64,000 nt of DNA from DASZIT01 sp052143315 (GTDB lineage Bacteria; Actinomycetota; Acidimicrobiia; Acidimicrobiales; RAAP-2). Positions 31,484 through 40,043 of the stretch are shown one piece after another. The position numbers were made by a program, and so were the translations under genes. Numbering within the stretch: the first letter of the stretch is position 1; each line of letters starts with the position of its first letter. A model generated the notes under the pieces. The model saw only the letters and a program-made list of their open reading frames with translations. It did not search any database and had not been told where the DNA came from. The stretch spans positions 17,523 through 81,522 of the forward strand of contig JBKQTE010000062.1 of NCBI GenBank assembly GCA_052143315.1, given 5' to 3'.

Positions 31484-34294
31484 ATGGACGAAGCCTCCTT
31501 TCTCGGTCGTGGCGCCGAGTTGGCCACCATCGGACGGTTCTTCGATGCGCTGCCGGGCGATGCCCGATGCCTGCTGCTGGAGGGAGAGGCAGGGATCGGC
31601 AAGACGACCCTCCTGAGATGGGGAAGCGAGGAGGCCGCATCTCGCGGCTTCCTCACCCTGTCGGCAAGCCCGGTCGAGGCGGAAGTGCCGTGGGAGTTCG
31701 CGGCGTTGGCGGACTTGCTCGAAGCTGTTCCCCGATCCTCGCTCGATGCCCTTCCTCCCGCACAACGTCGAGCGATCAACGTTGCGGTCTTCCGCTACGG
31801 CGAGTCGGAAGAGCCGGTGGATCCCCGTACGATCGCGGCGGCCGTCCTCGCACTGCTCCGCAGTCTCGCCGCCGCCACGCCTGTCGTGCTCATCATTGAC
31901 GATCTCCAGTGGCTCGACGTCCCGTCAGCTGGGGTGCTGTCGTTCGTGCTCCGCAGGATCACAGGAACGTCGGTGGGACTGCTGGCCACGGTCCGGACGG
32001 GGTGGTCGGGAGATCCGCCGCCGCTGGTGACCGACGCCATGGGTGCTGACAACGTCGAGCGCGTCGATGTCGGTCCCCTCGGGCTTGCGGCGATGCAGGA
32101 GCTGCTGTCGAACCGAACCTCGCTGACACCCGATCGGGCGACCTTGCTCCATCTCGCGGAGATCTCGCGGGGGAATCCGTTCTTCCTGCTGGAGCTGGTC
32201 GCCGGCAGGGACGATCTGTCCGACGACTTCAGCGACACCGCCGACGTTCCGGTCTCGTTGCGTCGCCTGGTGCTCGATCGGCTCGGCGCGCTGCCCGTCA
32301 ACGCCCGCGACGTGCTGCTCGTCTGCGCGCTGGCCGGAGACCCCGAAGAGCCGGTCGTGGTGGCGGCCACCGCAGATCCGATGACCGCAGTCGATGGTCT
32401 CGATCTCGTGCTCCGTGCAGGAGTGGTGCAGCGTTCCCGTGGCAGCATCACGTTCTCCCATCCCTTGATCCGTTCCGTCGTGACCGGCGACGCATCCGCC
32501 GGGATGCGCAGGGCTGCCCACCGTCGGCTGGCCGCGGTGGTCGGCCACCGAGAGGACAGGGCTCGGCACGTGGCTCTGGCCGCCGCCGGCCCGGACGAAG
32601 CCACCGCGGGCGAGCTCGAGTACGCGGCGACAGTCGCGGGTGCTCGGGGTGCTCATCACACGGCCGCCACGCTGGCCAGGCTGTCGGTCGGGCTGACGCC
32701 GGCCACGCAGGTGGACGATCGCCATCGGCGAACGGCGCTCGAGGCCGGGTTCTGCTTCGAGGCACACGATCCGGCCCGGTCGGCGACACTGCTCGAGTCG
32801 ATCATCGACGACGTGCCCGCCGGGGGCGGCCGAGCCGAGCTGCTCCGTCGCCTGGCCCGGTCCCTCGCCTTTCGGGGCGACCCGATGTCGACGTGGATCG
32901 GCAGGCTGACGGAGGCGCTGGAGGAGTCGAGCGACGACCTGGCGTTGCGGGCCGCCATCCTCGTCGACCTCGCGGTGGCGGTGAGCAACGTCGGCGATCG
33001 GGCCGGGGCCAGGCACTACGGGACTCTGGCCTTGGAGATGGTCGAAGATGTGGGCGACAAGGCGTGCGAGGCGCAGCTGTGCGCCGGAATGGCGTTCACC
33101 ACGTTCTGCGACGGAGGAGGGGTCCGCCACGACCTGGTCGAACGGGCGCTGTCGGGAGCCGAGCAGCCACCGCTGCTCAGCGTGGACCTTCGACCCAACG
33201 TGACGGTTGGGCACCTCCGTCTCCTCAGCGACGACCTCGACGGCGCCCGGGTCCTCTATGAAGAGGAGTACCAGCGGACGCAGGACGAAGGCGTCGTCAC
33301 CGGCTTGCCGCTGATGATCTGGGGGTTCGCCCTGACCGAAGCCTGGGCCGGGAACTGGGTCCGGGCCGAAGAGCTGGTGTCGGAAGGTTGCGATCTGGCC
33401 GGCGACGCCGGCTGCTGGCCTTCCATCTCGGCCATGTCGGGAGTGAGCGGACTCATGCATGTCTACCGAGGCCGGCTCTCGGAGGGTAGGCGCGAGTGCG
33501 AACGTGCCCTGGCGGTGGCCCGCGAGGTGGGACTGCCGCTGTTCGGGTTCCTCGGTGCCGGCGCCCTGGGGTTGGCCGAGCTCTCCGTCGGCGACGCCGC
33601 GGCTGCCCATGAGCACCTGGCGGCGTTGGCAGAGCCCCTTCGGGCGGGGGGTGTGACAGAACCGGGGATCCTCCGGTTCCTCCCCGACGAGATCGAGGCA
33701 CTCATCCGCCTCGGCCAGCTCGGCCCGGCCGAGGAACTGCTCGACCCGTTCGAGCTGCGTTCGGTCGAACTGGACCGTCGCTGGGGAACCGTGGCTGCCG
33801 GACGATGTCGGGGCATGCTCCTGGCCGGACGCGGTGACCTCAAGGCCGCCGGAGCCGCGCTCGACGTCGCCTTGGAACGCCAGAGGCATCTGCCGATGCC
33901 GTTCGAGCATGCCCGTACCCTCATGGTGGCCGGTGAGATCCAGCGCCGGTCGCGACAGAGGTCCCGCGCCCGGCAGTCGCTCGAAGCGGCAGCCACGATC
34001 TTCGGGCGTCTCGGCGCGCCGCTGTGGGAGCAGCGAGCCGGCGACGAGCTCGGACGCCTCGGGCTCCGGGGTCCGCGAGACGCTTCTCGAAGCTCGGACC
34101 TGACACCGATGGAACAGCAGGTGGCGGACCTGGTCGTCGCCGGACTCACGAATATCGAAGTGGCTGCGCAGCTCTTCATGGGCCAACGCACCGTGGAAGC
34201 CCACCTGTCCCGGATCTACCAGAAGCTCGGGATTCGGTCCCGCACGCAGTTGTCCCGTGTGCGGCCACCGCCGGACGCCGTCGCTCGCGATTGA
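31484..34294 (+). CDS. Large ATP-binding LuxR-family regulator (LAL/MalT type)
   Basis: 936 residues from ATG 31484; a TTG 57 bases upstream is less likely. The N-terminal AAA domain has LGRGAELATIGRFF and Walker A GEAGIGKTT (residues 34-42), with VVLIIDDLQWLD as Walker B. A long helical-repeat region follows. The C-terminal LuxR HTH is complete: LTPMEQQVADLVVAGLTNIEVA, split here, then QRTVEAHLSRIYQKLGIRSRTQL. Such regulators bind ATP and an inducer and often sit beside clusters for secondary metabolism. Its target may be the divergently placed or neighbouring accessory genes; this is inference. Confidence 0.9.
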   Translation: MDEASFLGRGAELATIGRFFDALPGDARCLLLEGEAGIGKTTLLRWGSEEAASRGFLTLSASPVEAEVPWEFAALADLLEAVPRSSLDALPPAQRRAINVAVFRYGESEEPVDPRTIAAAVLALLRSLAAATPVVLIIDDLQWLDVPSAGVLSFVLRRITGTSVGLLATVRTGWSGDPPPLVTDAMGADNVERVDVGPLGLAAMQELLSNRTSLTPDRATLLHLAEISRGNPFFLLELVAGRDDLSDDFSDTADVPVSLRRLVLDRLGALPVNARDVLLVCALAGDPEEPVVVAATADPMTAVDGLDLVLRAGVVQRSRGSITFSHPLIRSVVTGDASAGMRRAAHRRLAAVVGHREDRARHVALAAAGPDEATAGELEYAATVAGARGAHHTAATLARLSVGLTPATQVDDRHRRTALEAGFCFEAHDPARSATLLESIIDDVPAGGGRAELLRRLARSLAFRGDPMSTWIGRLTEALEESSDDLALRAAILVDLAVAVSNVGDRAGARHYGTLALEMVEDVGDKACEAQLCAGMAFTTFCDGGGVRHDLVERALSGAEQPPLLSVDLRPNVTVGHLRLLSDDLDGARVLYEEEYQRTQDEGVVTGLPLMIWGFALTEAWAGNWVRAEELVSEGCDLAGDAGCWPSISAMSGVSGLMHVYRGRLSEGRRECERALAVAREVGLPLFGFLGAGALGLAELSVGDAAAAHEHLAALAEPLRAGGVTEPGILRFLPDEIEALIRLGQLGPAEELLDPFELRSVELDRRWGTVAAGRCRGMLLAGRGDLKAAGAALDVALERQRHLPMPFEHARTLMVAGEIQRRSRQRSRARQSLEAAATIFGRLGAPLWEQRAGDELGRLGLRGPRDASRSSDLTPMEQQVADLVVAGLTNIEVAAQLFMGQRTVEAHLSRIYQKLGIRSRTQLSRVRPPPDAVARD

Positions 34295-34452
34295 ACCGCC
34301 GGCTGTTCCGACCCTGCCCGATCCCACTCGCGCCGAGACGACCACGGCCCCTCCGCCCGGGGACCGTGGCCGTCATGCCGGCGTGTTCTGGCACCCGCAC
34401 GCAATGGATGGTTGACCGTCCGGGCGCCAGAGATCTTCGCCCCCGTCCGCAG

Positions 34453-35442
34453 TCAGTTGGACTTCACCAGCTGCTGGGAGCGGTCGGCGGCCACCTTGAG
34501 CGATTGGCCGTTGGACGACACGTTCGAGACTCGCGACTTGCGGGGCCGGCTGCGATGAGGCTTGGCCGGATCCGACGAGAGGTTCCGGGGATAGCCGATA
34601 CACGGGTCGGCCTCGACCACCACCGTCCCGTCGGAGTTGTCTCCGATTCCCCAGGTGTGGTTGGTCGGGAACTTGACGTCCATGAAGGTGACCGACACCT
34701 CCTTGCTGAAGAACTCGGTGGCCAGGGAGCTGGGCAGCCCGTCCTCGGTTTCGATGATGGTCTCCATCTTGGCCAGGACGGCGGTGTTCATCGACACGCC
34801 CGCACCGGCCAGGCCCGACCGGATGTCGTTCAGCACGTCGTCAGCGGTCTCGAACCACGAGGTCGGCCAGTCGACGTTGATATCCCACGAATTGAGCGAC
34901 AGATCGATGAAGTCGTTGAGATCGGTGGAGACATCGGGGGTGAGCCCTATTCCGAACTGGATGCTGACCTGTCCCTCGGATCCGTTGAACTCGAAGCCGC
35001 CCGCGCTCGCCGTGATGGTGGTGTTGCCCGGAAGTCCGGCCCCACCGACGACGCCGCTGACTTCGCCGGCGGTGATGCCGTCCGACCTCCGGAGGGTGTC
35101 GGGGAAGAGCCACACGTTGAGCTCCCGTGTCTCCGCCTCGGACACCGAGAACATCGCCGTCCGGTAGAGCGGCGTGCCGGCGCCCGGCGACGAGACGAGG
35201 AGGGCGACCTGGTTCACCACGGACACCGGATCCGGAAGTGAGAAGCTGCCGTTGCTGGCGGTGGTGGTCGTGAGGAACTCGATGGGCAGCTCGAGTCCGA
35301 TGACGTCGAAGAAGTAGAGTGCCGTGACCTCCAGGCCCGACCACGGCGAGTAGCCGCTCGACGGCGGATCACCCCCGAGGACGATGGGAGTGAAGAACTC
35401 CTCGGCATTGCCGATCTTGTAGATGTGACCGTCGAGTGACAT
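34453..35442 (-). CDS. Orphan hypothetical protein (329 residues)
   Basis: Starts MSLDGHIYKIGNAEEFFTP at ATG 35442 with AAGGAG nine bases upstream, a clear gene start. There is no signal peptide and no membrane helix. The first half contains Ig-like or carboxypeptidase-regulatory-like beta features (TASNGSFSLPDPVSVVNQVALLV in two parts), the middle VSIQFGIGLTPDVSTDLNDFIDLSL, and the C-terminus becomes basic (KPHRSRPRKSR). I do not recognise a family. It is convergent with the LuxR-type regulator, flanked by long noncoding sequence, and its codons are less GC-rich than in the core genes. Confidence 0.65.
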   Translation of the reverse strand: MSLDGHIYKIGNAEEFFTPIVLGGDPPSSGYSPWSGLEVTALYFFDVIGLELPIEFLTTTTASNGSFSLPDPVSVVNQVALLVSSPGAGTPLYRTAMFSVSEAETRELNVWLFPDTLRRSDGITAGEVSGVVGGAGLPGNTTITASAGGFEFNGSEGQVSIQFGIGLTPDVSTDLNDFIDLSLNSWDINVDWPTSWFETADDVLNDIRSGLAGAGVSMNTAVLAKMETIIETEDGLPSSLATEFFSKEVSVTFMDVKFPTNHTWGIGDNSDGTVVVEADPCIGYPRNLSSDPAKPHRSRPRKSRVSNVSSNGQSLKVAADRSQQLVKSN

Positions 35443-36080
35443 GACTGTCTCCTTGTTGGGTGGATGCTCCGGCTGTACTGCGGACTCTGCCGCCCTGAGA
35501 ATGGTAAGCAGGCGTGCCACTGCGTTGAATCCGTAATTCCCGCATGATCTGCGGTCCCACGAACCAGGACGAGCGTCATCCGGTTCCGAAAGTCCAGGCC
35601 TTCCGCCTTGGCCCGAGACGATGATGACGCCGACGGAGTAGCGCAGCGGCTGCCGCCTTCGATCAGATGTGTCGAGCTGACCTCGTCCTTGACGACCCTT
35701 CGGATCTCTACTGCCGTGCGTGCCCAGCCGACACATCCAGAGTCCAAGGAGCAGGCGGACCAGGACAAGGGCGCCGAGTGAAGGGGCAGGGGCTTGAGTG
35801 TGTCGGTACGGTGCCCCGTACACCGGTCCACTGCGTGCCGTGTACTGCCCGACGGCGAGAGTGCTTGAGCACCGCCAGCGCACGCGTAGGTACCTGGTTG
35901 AGATACGCGCTGCCCATCGGGACTCGGTCAGGGTCTCATGCGGACTCTGAGCCGATTCACTCTTCAGTTCGCCGAGATCGTGGCCGAAACCTAGATGACA
36001 ATCCGAGCGCAGAAGAGATGGCACCGGAAAGCGAGAGTTGGCGCTGCAACTCCTCATGTGGACGCAAGTCGGGAGAGGAA
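35443..36080. other. Long intergenic region between two divergent unknown genes
   Basis: About 640 bp with no convincing gene. Short frames exist on both strands but lack start signals. A small inverted repeat, GTACGG-TGCC-CCGTAC at 35806-35821, is visible. The region must hold the promoters of both flanking genes, which are read outward. Confidence 0.5.
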
Positions 36081-36575
36081 ATGAATGATCCGGGGGAATT
36101 GATATCCAAGGCAACGGCCATCCTCGGTGGGGAGCAGGCTCTGGCGGCCGGAATCTTTGGCCTCAAGGACAACTACGCGGCCGTAGCTGCAGGGATGGCC
36201 TCAGGAGCCGTGCTCAGCGACGCGATTCTGGACAGTTCGCTCGCAGCTGGCGTGGGTGGGGCCGCCGCTCTGCATGCGACCCGATCGGCAGTGGCTACTT
36301 CCAAGGGCCTCACCGTCCGAATGTTGGTTGTAGTCACCGCCGAACAGATCCGGGTGCTCGACTGGGTGACGGGATCGGGCCCAACCAGAGTGCTCCTCTC
36401 CTTCAATCGATCCTCCACCGACGTCGCGGTCACCAAGTTCGGCCTGAGTCGCCATGTCATGCTTCGCGACTCGGCAACCGGTCGATCGCTCGCCCTGTCC
36501 GGATCCACCGCACCATACGTTTCAGAATCCAAGGGAGACAAGGCGGTTCTCCGGCTTCTGTCTGAGCCACGCTGA
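36081..36575 (+). CDS. Hypothetical protein (164 residues)
   Basis: Starts MNDPGELISKATAILGGEQALAAG, with GGGAGAGGAA just before the ATG. The first half is Ala/Gly-rich and mildly hydrophobic (AAVAAGMASGAVLSDAIL, and VGGAAALHATRSAVA), while the second is beta-rich (MLVVVTAEQIRVLDWVTGSGPT, split here), a bit like bacterial PH-type domains. No family is assigned. It belongs to the accessory stretch with non-core codon use. Confidence 0.55.
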   Translation: MNDPGELISKATAILGGEQALAAGIFGLKDNYAAVAAGMASGAVLSDAILDSSLAAGVGGAAALHATRSAVATSKGLTVRMLVVVTAEQIRVLDWVTGSGPTRVLLSFNRSSTDVAVTKFGLSRHVMLRDSATGRSLALSGSTAPYVSESKGDKAVLRLLSEPR

Positions 36576-37014
36576 CTGTGCCTGCGGTTCGGCTTGGGTC
36601 CTGCTGCTGGGCCGTCCAATTGTGAGAGCGCAGCGCACGGCGGGTTTCAAGGTGAACCGGTGTTGGAGTTCGTGGATGATGAACTGATCGGGACAATGGA
36701 CATGTCTCTCCGCCCCAACCGCCTGAAGCTAGAGATCGACAATAGGCGCGTACGTCGGGCGGACTTCGGCTCGTAGGTCCTGCCACATGCCCGGATCAGC
36801 GGAGGTTTTCGACTAGGCCCGACCGGCACTTCGTGACCGCCCTCCGGCGCTGTTTCGGGCGCATCCACTTTCCTCCCGGGTTTGTTCAGGCGCAGGGCTC
36901 ATGTGAGTGAGGACCTTTGCCTCTAACTGGCCCTAACCGCCGGGGTCACGCTGGAGAGTGTGGCCCCGGCCAGTACAGGTCCGGGACGGAGTTCGACGAA
37001 GAAGGAGGAAGATT
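36576..37014. other. Intergenic region before csbD-like gene
   Basis: About 440 bp. One weak frame (36594-36776) ending LKLEIDNRRVRRADFGS is protein-like only at its end and has no ribosome site. Otherwise nothing is seen. The last 60 bp should hold the promoter of the CsbD-like gene. Confidence 0.4.
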
Positions 37015-37206
37015 ATGGCTGGGAAGGCTGACCAGATGAAGGGCAAGGCCAAAGAGGCGGTCGGAGACCTGACCGGAAACAAGGATCTCAAGTCACAAGG
37101 TAAGGCTGACCGTCGGGCCGGCGAGGCCAAGGAGAAGGTCGGCAAGGTCGAGGAGAAGGTTGAAGAGGTGATCGACAAGGCCAAGGGCGTGCTTCACCCG
37201 AAGTAG
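37015..37206 (+). CDS. CsbD-like small stress protein
   Basis: 63 residues with a strong GGAGGAA eight bases before ATG 37015. MAGKADQMKGKAKEAVGDLTG is the CsbD signature, followed by KKDLKSQGKADR-like residues and a Lys/Glu-rich helix. CsbD proteins are abundant general-stress proteins of unknown biochemical role, usually under an alternative sigma factor. It is followed by two tiny membrane protein genes, suggesting an envelope-stress group. Confidence 0.88.
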   Translation: MAGKADQMKGKAKEAVGDLTGNKDLKSQGKADRRAGEAKEKVGKVEEKVEEVIDKAKGVLHPK

Positions 37207-37287
37207 TCCGCTGGAGGGTGGTCGCGAACTGTTGCCATCCGAGAGAGGATTCCTGGGCATATCTGTCTTGGAACACTCATTGTCATC

Positions 37288-37530
37288 TTGGTGGTCGTGG
37301 CGATCATCTCCTTCGTGCGTCAGCACAGGGTGCCGGACGTCGTGATGGTGGCAATTCTTTCGGTCGCCCTCCTAGCTGGCCTGGTCGGTTTCGTCGTCCA
37401 CGTGCTTTGGATTGCTGCCATCGTCGTGCTCGTGGTCGCGCTCGGGCTCGGCTGCGTGGTCGCCAACGCCCGTCAAGATCGCAGAGAGGCCATCGACCGG
37501 CGCCGAGAGGACGAAGTACGGGCCGCGTGA
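37288..37530 (+). CDS. Small membrane protein (about 80 residues)
   Basis: Two hydrophobic stretches (VVMVAILSVALLAGLVGFVV and LWIAAIVVLVVALGLGCVVA) are followed by a charged tail (NARQDRREAIDRRREDEVRAA in two parts). The only standard start near is TTG 37288, yet the frame continues upstream with more hydrophobic residues, so the true start is uncertain. Function unknown; it sits between the CsbD-like gene and another tiny membrane protein gene. Confidence 0.45.
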   Translation: MVVVAIISFVRQHRVPDVVMVAILSVALLAGLVGFVVHVLWIAAIVVLVVALGLGCVVANARQDRREAIDRRREDEVRAA

Positions 37531-37611
37531 CCCGTCCGGTGCACCCTCCGGACGGGTACTGAGCCTCATGTCCCGTGACCAATAAGCCCCAAGACCAATA
37601 AGGAGCCCCAG

Positions 37612-37785
37612 ATGCTTGCCACACTCGTCACCGCCAGCACCAACGCAGTTCAGGTGTTCGCCCTGATCGCGGTGATCCTGTTCTTCATTGCCGGGATCAT
37701 CGCCTTCAGGGACAAGACCCTATGGGCGACGTTGATCTGCGCCGGACTGGCGTTCCTGTCGGCTGCGGTGATGTACCTCGCTTAG
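37612..37785 (+). CDS. Tiny membrane protein (57 residues)
   Basis: Starts MLATLVTASTNAVQVFALIA at ATG 37612 with AAGGAGC seven bases upstream; the stop is TAG at 37783-37785. Two membrane helices (about residues 13-31 and 37-56) are joined by the short loop AFRDKTL. Such small proteins are often missed. I do not know the family. It lies 21 bp before the alpha/beta hydrolase and could be co-transcribed with it. Confidence 0.6.
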   Translation: MLATLVTASTNAVQVFALIAVILFFIAGIIAFRDKTLWATLICAGLAFLSAAVMYLA

Positions 37786-37806
37786 CGCTATGCGCCTGGC
37801 ACCTGT

Positions 37807-38757
37807 ATGAAGCAGACCACCCGAACAGAAGAGTTCCCGGTAGAGTACCTCTCCATCCACGGCCACCAGATCGCCTACCGGCGCGGCGGTGAGGGCCCGG
37901 TGCTGCTGCTACTCCACGGCATGGCCGGCAGCTCCCTCACGTGGGTCCCCGCCATGACGCTGTTGCAGAGCGACTACACGGTGCTAGCCCCCGACTTCCT
38001 CGGCCACGGGGCGTCCGAAAAACCTCTCGGCGACTATTCGCTCGGCAACTTCGCCAGCGCCATCCGGGACTTCCTCAACCTCCTAGGCATCGACCGGGCT
38101 ACCGTGGTCGGGCAATCCTGGGGCGGCGGAGTGGCCATGCAGTTCGCCTATCAGTTTCCCGAGCGTTGCGAGCGTTTGGTGCTTGTCGACGCCGGCGGCT
38201 TGGGCCGCGAGGTGAACCGGATCCTCCGCCTCTTGACCCTGCCAGGGGCCGAGTACGTGATGCCGGCCCTGTTCCCGGCATTCGTGCGGAACTGGGGCGA
38301 CCCGGTCGTCAGGCTCTTCGGCGGCCGAGGCTTCCGCAACTCCCAGGCGGCGGAGATGTGGCGCTCCTACAAGTCGTTGACGGATGCTGAGAGCCGGCAC
38401 GCCTTCGTGCGTACTTTGCGGTCCGTGATCGACCCGGGCGGGCAGTCGGTGAGTGCCGTAGACCGCCTCTACCTGACCGCACACATGCCTACGCTCATCG
38501 TTTGGGGTGACCACGACAGGATTATTCCGGTCGACCATGCCTACCTAGCGCACGAGGCCATCCCCGACAGCAGGTTGGAGGTGATGGAGGGGGTGGGTCA
38601 CTACCCCCACGTAGAGGAGCCCGTCCGCTTCGTCGAGATCCTGGGGGACTTCCTGCGTACCACGGAGCCCAGCAAGTTCAACCCCGAAGAGCAGCTCGGC
38701 TTGCTGCGCCAGGGTCCGCAGGATGAGGCGGCGCTTACGAATCACCAAGTCTTCTGA
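37807..38757 (+). CDS. Alpha/beta hydrolase
   Basis: 316 residues. LLLLHGMAGSSLTW is the oxyanion region, VVGQSWGGGVAMQ the nucleophile elbow (Ser near residue 103), GDHDRIIPV holds the Asp and GVGHYPHVEEP the His, giving a complete triad. It resembles esterases and C-C bond hydrolases. The roughly 30-residue C-terminal tail after the last helix is longer than usual. No signal peptide, so cytoplasmic. Substrate unknown. Confidence 0.88.
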   Translation: MKQTTRTEEFPVEYLSIHGHQIAYRRGGEGPVLLLLHGMAGSSLTWVPAMTLLQSDYTVLAPDFLGHGASEKPLGDYSLGNFASAIRDFLNLLGIDRATVVGQSWGGGVAMQFAYQFPERCERLVLVDAGGLGREVNRILRLLTLPGAEYVMPALFPAFVRNWGDPVVRLFGGRGFRNSQAAEMWRSYKSLTDAESRHAFVRTLRSVIDPGGQSVSAVDRLYLTAHMPTLIVWGDHDRIIPVDHAYLAHEAIPDSRLEVMEGVGHYPHVEEPVRFVEILGDFLRTTEPSKFNPEEQLGLLRQGPQDEAALTNHQVF

Positions 38758-39068
38758 CCCCCAATGATCGACCATCCCCCCCTGGCCGGACACGTTCTTC
38801 ACACCAAGATCACAAGGGGGCTCCAGCAAGCGGTTCGGATCGCTCCATCCGAGCGGTCGGACCGCAAATCGAGATCGGCCCCCGAGTGCGCCAGATCGAC
38901 GTTTCCCGGAGGCTCCGTACGCTCCCTGGCTCACAAGTCAGACCGCCCCGGCCGGACCGAACGCGCGCGCAGAAGTCCGGCGCCGGTCTCCCAACACGCA
39001 GCCACGCATGACGAAGCCCCACACGGACTTCTCGCCGGCTCCAAGTGCGCGCCCGAATCGGCGTTCGC
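38758..39068. other. Intergenic region between convergent genes
   Basis: About 310 bp between the stops of the alpha/beta hydrolase and the VOC gene. No gene or clear terminator hairpin was seen. Confidence 0.5.
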
Positions 39069-39452
39069 TCAGCCTTCGAGGTCGTAGGCGGTCCGGTGGT
39101 TCGGCTCGTACAGGCCGATCTGCCCGGCGCCGGGAATCCGCATCCGGACGAGCCTTCCGAAGCCCTGGTCCTCGATGGGTCCGGCGAATTCGACACCCTT
39201 GGCCGCCAGATCGGCCACCGTGCTCTCGATGTCATCGCACATCAGGTACAGCTCATGGTGTCCCGAGGGGGCCCCGGTGCCCGGATCGCCAGGATCTCCC
39301 GCCGGGTGAACGCCGAGCTCGGCGGGCGGGAGCTTGAAGATGAGCCAGCCCCCGTGGACATCGACGAAGGGGAGTTCGAGTACGTCCCGGAAGAAGGCCC
39401 GCGCCGACTCGGGATCCTCGGCGTAGATGATGGCGTGGCTGCTGGTGATCAT
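39069..39452 (-). CDS. VOC-family (glyoxalase/dioxygenase-like) protein
   Basis: 127 residues. SSHAIIYAEDPESARAFFRDVLELPF opens (split here) the first beta-alpha-beta-beta-beta module; HHELYLMCDDIESTVADLA and PGAGQIGLYEPNH form the second. The residues Asp/His and the Glu of GLYEP are at the usual metal positions. The VOC fold covers glyoxalases, dioxygenases and resistance proteins; the reaction is not predictable. Cytoplasmic. Confidence 0.85.
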   Translation of the reverse strand: MITSSHAIIYAEDPESARAFFRDVLELPFVDVHGGWLIFKLPPAELGVHPAGDPGDPGTGAPSGHHELYLMCDDIESTVADLAAKGVEFAGPIEDQGFGRLVRMRIPGAGQIGLYEPNHRTAYDLEG

Positions 39453-39563
39453 GGAGAAAGGCTCTCACCACCAGCCTCGGAGCGCAGGTCGACGGTGCTG
39501 GCCGTCGGCGATGCCGGCAGCGCAGGCCGGACATGTCGACACCGGGTCCGCCGGCTTCGGGTG

Positions 39564-39725
39564 CTACCGGTCGGGGCCGGTTCCGCGCCGTTCGATCTCC
39601 TCCAGCACCGGAGCCGGGATCGGACGACATCCGCAGACCTTGGAGTGCTCGAGGTGCCATTGGACGCGCTCGTCGAGGCTCGCCCCACTTCCCAGGTGGT
39701 GCTCCTCGTGCCACTGCCGGTTCAT
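39564..39725 (-). CDS. Small Cys-rich protein with CGCRP motif (53 residues)
   Basis: Starts MNRQWHEEHHLGSGASLDER at ATG 39725 and contains WHLEHSKVCGCRPIPAPVLEE. The HEEH, WHxEH and CGC elements look like metal ligands, suggesting a tiny zinc or iron binding protein. I have seen similar conserved short proteins in other bacteria and archaea without known function. It follows the pterin dehydratase by 8 bp and is likely in the same operon. It is too short to be seen by most gene finders. Confidence 0.65.
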   Translation of the reverse strand: MNRQWHEEHHLGSGASLDERVQWHLEHSKVCGCRPIPAPVLEEIERRGTGPDR

Positions 39726-39733
39726 GGGCAACC

Positions 39734-40036
39734 TCACTCCAGGCCGTCGGTCACCGCGTCGATCTTCCGGGCCAGGTCGACGTCCCGCCGGGTGATGCCG
39801 TCCGAGTCGTGGGTGATGAGCGACAGGGTGACCCGGTTGTAGCGGATGTCGATGTCGGGATGGTGGTCGGCCGCCTCGGCCAACGCCCCCACCGCCGACA
39901 CGAAGGCCAGGGCGCCGGCGAAACCGTGGCACCTGACCGTCTTCATCAGCCGGCCGCCCACCAGCTGCCAATCGGGGGCCTCCGGGCCCTCCAGCAGCTC
40001 GGCCAGCTCGTCGTCGGCCAGCCGCGGGTCGCGCAC
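39734..40036 (-). CDS. phhB: Pterin-4a-carbinolamine dehydratase
   Basis: 100 residues from GTG 40036. LEGPEAPDWQLVGGRLMKTVRCHGFAGALAF is split by the usual helix, followed by AADHHPDIDIRYNRVTLSL and SDGITRRDVDLARKID, the canonical dehydratase motif with the catalytic His pair. It recycles tetrahydrobiopterin-type cofactors or acts as DCoH-like protein. No aromatic amino acid hydroxylase is adjacent. It lies 7 bp after the P450 gene. Confidence 0.9.
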   Translation of the reverse strand: MRDPRLADDELAELLEGPEAPDWQLVGGRLMKTVRCHGFAGALAFVSAVGALAEAADHHPDIDIRYNRVTLSLITHDSDGITRRDVDLARKIDAVTDGLE

Positions 40037-40043
40037 CGTCCCG

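Noticed and set aside
36594..36776. 60-codon frame before the CsbD-like gene
   Set aside because: Only its last 30 codons look protein-like and no start signal is present; kept as intergenic.
37218..37562. Alternative frame over the small membrane protein
   Set aside because: Arg/Gly/His-rich; the overlapping frame with two hydrophobic helices is more credible.
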